Part shown: positions 32,458 to 36,350 of the stretch, in pieces | Numbering within the stretch: position 1 is the stretch's first letter | Layout: every line of letters starts with the position of its first letter | DNA from: CAZNGF01 sp964572855 | GTDB taxonomy: Bacteria; Bipolaricaulota; Bipolaricaulia; RBG-16-55-9; JAJCYT01 | Reading direction: 5' to 3' | Length of the DNA: 36,350 bases | Assembly: GCA_964572855.1 (NCBI GenBank) | Contig: CAZNGF010000021.1 | Coordinates: forward strand, 1-36,350 | Translations under genes and position numbers: made by a program | The notes under the pieces: model-generated | The model's input: the letters and a program-made list of their open reading frames with translations, nothing else | The model's database searches: none | Told to the model about the DNA's origin: nothing

Positions 32458-32485
32458 ATTGTATGCGGGGACCCGCACGGCTCAA
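32458..32485 (-). promoter_or_regulatory. Promoter of the M1 peptidase gene
   Basis: Minus-strand TTGAGC (32485-32480), 16 nt, TACAAT (32463-32458), about 38 nt before ATG 32420. The spacer contains the dyad TGCGGG-GA-CCCGCA. Confidence 0.6.
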
Positions 32486-32491
32486 GGGCTG

Positions 32492-33022
32492 TTAGCCACG
32501 CTTTTCGCGCTGGAGCAGGTGGTTGGCGAACTCCAGCACCTTCTTGCGGTCCTGCGGGCTGAGCAGGTCGAGCTTGAGCTTGAGCTCGTCGTAGGCGTCG
32601 TCGCCCGGACGGCGGTCGGCCGGGAAGCTGTTCACGGCACGCTCCGCCAGGCGGTGCGCGTGCCAGTTGGCCGAGCGGTCCACGTGGCGCACGGTCCAGT
32701 CCGTGTAGCGTTGCAGCAGGTCGAGCGCGATCGTGTTCAGGTTCTCCAGGTGGGGCTGGCGCACGCGGGCCACGCCGTTGATCTGGTTGGCCACGAGCTG
32801 GCTGTCGGTGAAGAAGATCACGCGCTCGGGCTCGTACTCCAGGCCGGCCTTGCACGCCTCGATCAGCGCGCGGTACTCGGCCACGTTGTTGGTGGCCCGG
32901 CCGATGCCCTGCGAGACCTCCTCGACGATGTTGCCGTCCTGGTCCACCAGCACGGCGCCGATGGCCGCTTCGCCTGGGTTGCCGTGTGAGGACCCGTCCA
33001 CGTTGACCAATAGTTTTTCCAT
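32492..33022 (-). CDS. rnhA: Ribonuclease HI with C-terminal extension
   Basis: 176 residues from ATG 33022 (an in-frame GTG at 33028 is also possible). It degrades the RNA strand of RNA-DNA hybrids. Catalytic residues Asp9 (VNVDGSSHGNP), Glu49 (NNVAEYRAL) and Asp73 (FFTDSQLV) are present. The fourth acidic position, usually Asp in N-x-x-A-D, is His123 here (NWHAHRLAERA). After the normal fold, about 45 residues form a charged extension (DELKLKLDLLSPQDRKKVLE). The ATG lies 6 bp after the CCA end of the tRNA gene on the same strand, so both are probably made from one transcript and separated by tRNA 3' processing. Confidence 0.93.
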   Translation of the reverse strand: MEKLLVNVDGSSHGNPGEAAIGAVLVDQDGNIVEEVSQGIGRATNNVAEYRALIEACKAGLEYEPERVIFFTDSQLVANQINGVARVRQPHLENLNTIALDLLQRYTDWTVRHVDRSANWHAHRLAERAVNSFPADRRPGDDAYDELKLKLDLLSPQDRKKVLEFANHLLQREKRG

Positions 33023-33028
33023 GACCAC

Positions 33029-33103
33029 TGGTGGGCCCAGCAGGGTTCGAACCTGCGACCCGCCGGTTATGAGCCGGATGCTCTGCCACTGAGCTATGGG
33101 CCC
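33029..33103 (-). tRNA. tRNA with anticodon CAU (Met elongator or Ile2)
   Basis: 75 nt including an encoded CCA. The cloverleaf is clear: acceptor GGGCCCA/TGGGCCC, D-stem GCTC/GAGC, anticodon loop CTCATAA, T-arm GCAGG-TTCGAAC-CCTGC. The first pair is G-C, so it is not the initiator. A C4-G69/C5-G68 acceptor is the pattern that TilS favours in E. coli tRNA-Ile2, so lysidine-modified Ile2 is as likely as elongator Met. The outermost anticodon-stem pair (27-43) is mismatched. Confidence 0.93.
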
Positions 33104-33114
33104 TGGCGCCCTGT

Positions 33115-33143
33115 ATCTTATCCTGTATAAAAAACGCTGTCAA
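33115..33143 (-). promoter_or_regulatory. Promoter of the tRNA-rnhA unit
   Basis: Minus-strand TTGACA (33143-33138), 17 nt, TAAGAT (33120-33115). Initiation is expected 5-7 nt before the tRNA. This is among the closest consensus matches in the window. Confidence 0.8.
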
Positions 33144-33208
33144 CGCCTGGAGTTCGGGACGAAAGGGTGTCCGTGTCCGTTCAGGCGGGCGGCCTTGGCG
33201 CCCCGCGG

Positions 33209-33237
33209 TTGGCGCGCGCCGCGCGGCGGCCTACAAT
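33209..33237 (+). promoter_or_regulatory. Promoter of the proline dehydrogenase gene
   Basis: TTGGCG (33209-33214), 17 nt, TACAAT (33232-33237), 43 nt before the TTG start. Confidence 0.65.
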
Positions 33238-33280
33238 GCCGGGGACTCAGCCGCGCCCCCTCGTAAGGAGATGAGCGCCG

Positions 33281-34207
33281 TTGCTGAAACCTTTGTTGAT
33301 CCAGCTCTCGCAGAACGAAAAGGCCAAGGAATTCCTGACCCAGTGGCCTCCGGTGCGCCCGCTCGTGCGCCGTTTCGTGGCGGGCGAACACCTGGAGGAA
33401 GCGGTGGAGACGGTTCGCGCCCTCAACGACCGGGGCATCACGGCCACGCTCGACCACCTGGGCGAGCACACGAGCACGCGCGCGGCCGCGGCGCAGGCCG
33501 CCGACGATTACCTGCGCATTCTGGAAAGCATCGGGGCAAGCGGGCTCGAGTCCACGGTCTCGCTCAAGCCCACCCAGTTGGGGTTGAGCCTGGACGACGC
33601 GCTCTGCCGCGAACACGTGGGCCGCGTGGCACAGCGCGCCGAGGAACTCAACAACGCGGTCTGCGTGGACATGGAGGGCGCCGAGTTCACCGACCGCACG
33701 CTGGACCTGTTCGAGTCGCTCTGGGCCGAGCACGACAACGTGAGCACCGTGATCCAGTCGTACCTGCGCCGCTCGGCCGACGACGTCGAGCGGCTGGTCG
33801 CGTTGGGGGCCCCCGTGCGCGTGGTCAAGGGCGCCTACCTAGAGCCGCCCGAGCTGGCTTTCCAGGACAAGGGCGCGGTGGACCGCGCGTTCGTCCAGCT
33901 TACCGAGCGCCTGCTCTCCCCCGAGGCACGCGACCGCGGCGTGTTCACGGCCATCGCCACGCACGACGAGCGCATCCTGCGCTGGGCCTGCGAGCACATC
34001 GAAAAGCACGAGATCCCGACCTGGGCCTACGAGTTCCAGATGCTCTACGGCATCTGCCGGGACTTGCAGGCGCGGCTGGCCGAGGCCGGCCACCCCGTGC
34101 GCGTCTACGTCTCCTACGGCACGGAGTGGTTTCCGTATTTCATGCGCCGCTTGGCCGAGCGGCCCGCCAACGCGCTTTTCTTGCTCAAGCACCTCGTGCG
34201 GTCTTAA
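33281..34207 (+). CDS. Proline dehydrogenase (monofunctional, Thermus-type)
   Basis: 308 residues, matching the size of the stand-alone Thermus/Deinococcus enzyme rather than fused PutA. Start TTG 33281 with AAGGAGAT 9 nt upstream. The FAD-binding TIM barrel is recognisable from ATLDHLGEHTS (residues 45-55), VSLKPTQLGLS, VCVDMEGAEFTDRTL, RVVKGAYLEPPE, ATHDERI and the C-terminal YEFQMLYGI and VRVYVSYGTEWFPYFMRRLAERP, whose arginines bind the proline carboxylate. It oxidises proline to pyrroline-5-carboxylate and reduces the quinone pool. The partner P5C dehydrogenase gene is not in the window. A 7-bp hairpin (34206-34226) follows the stop. Confidence 0.96.
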   Translation: MLKPLLIQLSQNEKAKEFLTQWPPVRPLVRRFVAGEHLEEAVETVRALNDRGITATLDHLGEHTSTRAAAAQAADDYLRILESIGASGLESTVSLKPTQLGLSLDDALCREHVGRVAQRAEELNNAVCVDMEGAEFTDRTLDLFESLWAEHDNVSTVIQSYLRRSADDVERLVALGAPVRVVKGAYLEPPELAFQDKGAVDRAFVQLTERLLSPEARDRGVFTAIATHDERILRWACEHIEKHEIPTWAYEFQMLYGICRDLQARLAEAGHPVRVYVSYGTEWFPYFMRRLAERPANALFLLKHLVRS

Positions 34208-34226
34208 CCGGCCCACGCCGCCGGTT
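34206..34226 (+). terminator. Small hairpin after proline dehydrogenase
   Basis: AACCGGC (34206-34212) and GCCGGTT (34220-34226) with a 7-nt loop, running into TTGGTC. Possibly a weak terminator; it overlaps the -35 box of the next gene. Confidence 0.35.
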
Positions 34227-34255
34227 TGGTCGCTTACCCAGCGCGCGACTATAGT
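34226..34255 (+). promoter_or_regulatory. Promoter of the PrsW-like gene
   Basis: TTGGTC (34226-34231), 18 nt, TATAGT (34250-34255), 17 nt before the ATG at 34273. AAGGGGGT serves as ribosome site. Confidence 0.6.
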
Positions 34256-34272
34256 GCCACCAAGGGGGTTGT

Positions 34273-34983
34273 ATGTCGGTGTGGCTGCTCGCGTTTGCGC
34301 CGGGCGTGTTCTGGCTCTGGTGGGTCTACCGCCGCGACCGCTGGGAACCCGAGCCGCGCGGCCTCGTGCTGCGCACGTTTTTCTGGGGCATGGTCGCCAC
34401 CGTGCCGGCCGTGCTGCTGGAGCTGCTGGGCGCGTACGCGTTGGGAAGCGTCCTGCCGGGGTCCAATCTGGTCGTCGCGTCCGTCTTCATGCTGGCCGTC
34501 GTGGGGCCGGCCGAGGAGCTGTGCAAGTTCCTGGCAGTGCGGCTGCGCGTGTACCGGCACCACGAGTTCGACGAGCCCATGGACGGCATCGTTTACGGCG
34601 CGGCCGCCGCGCTGGGTTTTGCCTCGCTGGAGAACGTGGGGTATCTCTTGGCCGCGTAGCAGGCGCAGGAATTCGGCACGGTCTTCTGGATGCGGGCGCT
34701 GCTCTCGGTTCCCGGCCACGTGCTGTTCGCGGCGCTCTGGGCGTACCCGCTGGGCTGGTCCAAGTTCGCGTCTCACGCGCCGGGCGGCCTCACGCTCGGG
34801 CGCGGCCTGCTGCTGTCGATGCTGGGCCACGGCCTGTTCAACGTGTTCGCCATCAACGCGGCCTGGGGCACGATTCCCTTGCTGATCCTGGTCTACCTGC
34901 TTTGGCGCCGTTTTCTGCGCCATTCCCAGCGCGCGGCTGACGCATCGCCCCATCAGCCGGGAGAAGGCGGCCAAGAACCGTAG
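34273..34983 (+). pseudogene. PrsW-family intramembrane protease gene with an in-frame TAG
   Basis: The frame from ATG 34273 reads 128 residues (MSVWLLAFAPGVFWLWWVYR onward) and hits TAG at 34657-34659. The same frame then continues without error to a second TAG at 34981-34983. Before the stop are the PrsW signatures GPAEELCKF (79-87, the EE motif), FDEPMDGIVYGAAAALGFA and LENVGY. After it are the remaining conserved histidine segments VPGHVLFAALWAYPLGW and GHGLFNVFAI. Together the two parts make a normal-length protein with about seven to eight helices. Only one codon is damaged, so this is either a point nonsense mutation, a base-call error, or readthrough. PrsW-type proteases cleave membrane proteins such as anti-sigma factors. 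Confidence 0.8.
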
Positions 34984-35341
34984 TCAACGCCGGCGTGCCG
35001 TTGCCCGAAAACCCCTCGAAGTCTGGGCGTTGAGTCAAGCAGGCGTTCGAGCAAGCGGATTCACATACGGCAGCCAAAACGCGCTGGGATCGACGTCGCA
35101 GCGTGTGGCAGGCGAAATTCCAGGAACACACGCTAAAGGATGATGTTGACTTTCAGCGCGAGATGGGCTACGTTTATGGCAATTCTCATTAAGCGTGAAA
35201 ACATCTGTCGTCCCCACGAGCGGGGTGGCCAAGCCTTTATCTTCAGGAGACCAGCCATGCTAAACAAAGTAGGGCCCGCTGCGCGGGCCGAATCGGTTCA
35301 AAAGGCGGCCTGCACAGCAGGCCCTACATTACTTTTGGGAT
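34984..35341. other. Intergenic region with a composition change
   Basis: 358 bp with no convincing gene. The first half (to about 35120) is GC-rich like the rest of the window. From about 35130 the sequence becomes AT-richer and leads into the Tat-protein gene. It carries a weak promoter-like pair (TTGACT 35146-35151, 17 nt, TACGTT 35169-35174) and a REP-like doublet. A frame of 69 codons crossing the doublet is judged not real. Confidence 0.5.
35269..35327. repeat. Inverted doublet of GTAGGG-headed palindromic (REP-like) units
   Basis: Unit 1 (35269-35290) begins GTAGGG and contains GCCCGC-TGC-GCGGGC. Unit 2 (35304-35327) is in inverse orientation; on the minus strand it begins GTAGGG and contains GGCCTGC-TGT-GCAGGCC. 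Each can form a hairpin and the two can pair with each other. Short GTAGGG-headed palindromes in opposed pairs are typical of REP/BIME-type elements moved by TnpA-REP transposases. No other copy was noticed in this window. Confidence 0.65.
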
Positions 35342-36350
35342 ATGGATAGGAGGGACTTTCTTAAAGGGATGGCAGGTATGTCCCTGATACCAGCTGTATC
35401 TGGGTTAACTGCCTTTTCACAAGCGGATGGACCTTATCCCCTAGGATCTGGTTTTTTTATCCCTATTGAGCCAGGATATGTTGATGCTATGTATGAGGAA
35501 CAAGCAAAGTCGTATTTTCAAGCCTCTAAGAACTTGGGTGGGGATTCGGTAATCGTACAGCCAAGACTTGAGTTTGCAGATGGGGCTATTGGTCCTATAG
35601 TTCCCGGGGAGGTTTTGTCTAATGCATATGATGTCTTTGTGAATGCTGCTAAATCGAATGATTTGTCTCTGTTTTCTGGTTTTGCAGTGTCTCCCTCTCA
35701 GGAGCGTATGGATAGATTGACTCAGGTTAGATTTCTAGAAAAATATGCAGAAGAGTCGGTTAAGTTTGCTAAGAGAGCGGAATCAGATAACGCGTTTGCG
35801 TTTTCACCGTTTGCTGAACTCGAACTTGTTATTGATGATCCCATGTTAATTAATGAATTCGTAAATGATACGCTTGGTCGGTGGAGGGCCAACTATTCCG
35901 GTTTACTTATTCCTCGATTTACCTACGAACAGAAACCAGAAGCGGTTAATCAACTACGCCTTTCAGGATTTGATAAACTGGGATTGGATGCTTGGCCAGC
36001 TGATTCAAGAAATGTTTCAGAATTCGCGAGGAACTACTCCGATATGCTGGACAGGTTTAACTTGTTTTCGAGTAGTCAGGGGTTAGGGAAAGCAGTTGTG
36101 ACGGAAACAGGAGTCCCGGTTGGAGGAAACTTGGGGGGGACGGCAAGTGATCCAAGGTTTAGAGATATTCCTAATAACGTTACTGAGGAGGTGCAAATGG
36201 ACGCGGTTAAGGAGATTTTAGCTGGGTCAAAAGGACGAGTTGATGGTCTATACTTTTTTGGATTTGGTTCCGGAATAGATCCATGGGCAGTGGATGGCAG
36301 ACCTGCAGGGGAAGTGATTCGAAGGTATTTTGGCGGAGCTGGGCCGAACG
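35342..36350 (+). CDS. Tat-exported protein, probable TIM-barrel/glycoside-hydrolase-like, truncated by the window end
   Basis: The frame from ATG 35342 is open to the window end (336 residues). The N-terminus MDRRDFLKGMAGMSLIPAVS is a twin-arginine signal (RRDFLK) with a hydrophobic stretch and a likely cleavage near residues 25-30. The mature part has alternating helix and strand segments, with phrases such as GDSVIVQPRLEF, FAFSPFAELELV, VVTETGVPVGGN and DGLYFFGFGSG. The Glu in VVTETG is placed like a barrel-end catalytic residue of glycoside hydrolases, but the family is not certain. The base composition is AT-rich, and codons such as AGA, TTA and ATA are common, unlike every other gene here. 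No ribosome site better than TTTTGGGAT is seen. Confidence 0.75.
   Translation, partial: MDRRDFLKGMAGMSLIPAVSGLTAFSQADGPYPLGSGFFIPIEPGYVDAMYEEQAKSYFQASKNLGGDSVIVQPRLEFADGAIGPIVPGEVLSNAYDVFVNAAKSNDLSLFSGFAVSPSQERMDRLTQVRFLEKYAEESVKFAKRAESDNAFAFSPFAELELVIDDPMLINEFVNDTLGRWRANYSGLLIPRFTYEQKPEAVNQLRLSGFDKLGLDAWPADSRNVSEFARNYSDMLDRFNLFSSSQGLGKAVVTETGVPVGGNLGGTASDPRFRDIPNNVTEEVQMDAVKEILAGSKGRVDGLYFFGFGSGIDPWAVDGRPAGEVIRRYFGGAGPN

Noticed and set aside
32421..33143. N-terminal extension of the M1 peptidase to 1169 residues through the tRNA and rnhA
   Set aside because: The extension reads another gene and a tRNA out of frame; the signal peptide and promoter fix the start at 32420.
35140..35349. 69-codon frame before the Tat-protein gene
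   Set aside because: It runs through the REP-like doublet and has no ribosome site or recognisable sequence.

Overview
The window is about 36 kb of GC-rich, gene-dense bacterial DNA that most resembles a member of the Deinococcota, perhaps a Truepera-like lineage. This placement is inferred from four things. The lysine genes are those of the alpha-aminoadipate (AAA) route known from Thermus and Deinococcus (LysK, homocitrate synthase, both homoaconitase subunits, homoisocitrate dehydrogenase). There is a stand-alone proline dehydrogenase of Thermus size. Several start codons sit 6-7 nt after a TANNNT -10 box, as expected for leaderless mRNAs. Lipoproteins and a predicted outer-membrane barrel protein point to a two-membrane cell. 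No rRNA, CRISPR array or insertion sequence was seen.

Layout. 1-332 is a fragment of a plus-strand gene that abuts, with no gap, a minus-strand lipoprotein gene cut off at the same point (333-1488). 1535-3759 (minus) holds a DUF418 membrane protein and a homocysteine S-methyltransferase-like protein. 3864-4206 is a VOC pseudogene with a strong promoter. 4357-6063 (plus) has an M20 carbamoylase-type amidohydrolase and a small membrane protein. 6089-7086 (minus) is a frameshifted sugar-isomerase-like gene. 7168-12288 (minus) is the overlapping lysine operon, preceded by a possible Arg-rich leader ORF. 12506-16213 (minus) has two Dpp-type permeases, a membrane-anchored protein and an RnfC-like flavoprotein. 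16378-17265 (plus) is an MscS channel. 17262-19025 (minus) is a TPR protein, rlmN and a Cys4 mini-protein. 19061-19442 is an AT-rich island. 19443-21964 (minus) encodes a cytochrome bd-like oxidoreductase with a fused cytochrome c, downstream of an adenylate/guanylate cyclase (22097-23035). 23430-28455 (plus) has a PKD/FG-GAP lipoprotein, a Usp, an SDR dehydrogenase and an ETF:quinone oxidoreductase-like membrane Fe-S protein. 28459-33103 (minus) has an MFS transporter, an M1 peptidase fused to a probable outer-membrane barrel, RNase HI and a CAU tRNA. 33281-34983 (plus) has proline dehydrogenase and a PrsW-like protease gene broken by an in-frame TAG. 34984-35341 is intergenic with a REP-like doublet. 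35342-36350 is the start of an AT-rich Tat-exported protein whose base and codon use differ strongly from everything to its left.

How it fits together. The clearest pathway unit is the lysine operon: homocitrate synthase, homoaconitase and homoisocitrate dehydrogenase carry 2-oxoglutarate to 2-oxoadipate, and LysK performs the last step, releasing lysine from the LysW carrier. The carrier genes (lysW, X, Z, Y, J) are not here. Respiratory themes recur: the bd-like/cytochrome c pair, the EMO/FadF-like ETF dehydrogenase next to an SDR (beta-oxidation-like), proline dehydrogenase and the RnfC-like protein all feed or drain quinone or flavin pools.

Both ends of the window look discordant with the middle (an opposed gene-fragment junction near 332, a composition break near 35130). 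Genes next to those points should be read with the possibility of assembly chimerism in mind. The most interesting biological items are the homocitrate synthase-RAM fusion with its upstream leader ORF, the bd-like/cytochrome c fusion, the peptidase-barrel fusion, and an array of ACAA/TTGT half-sites upstream of the EMO gene.
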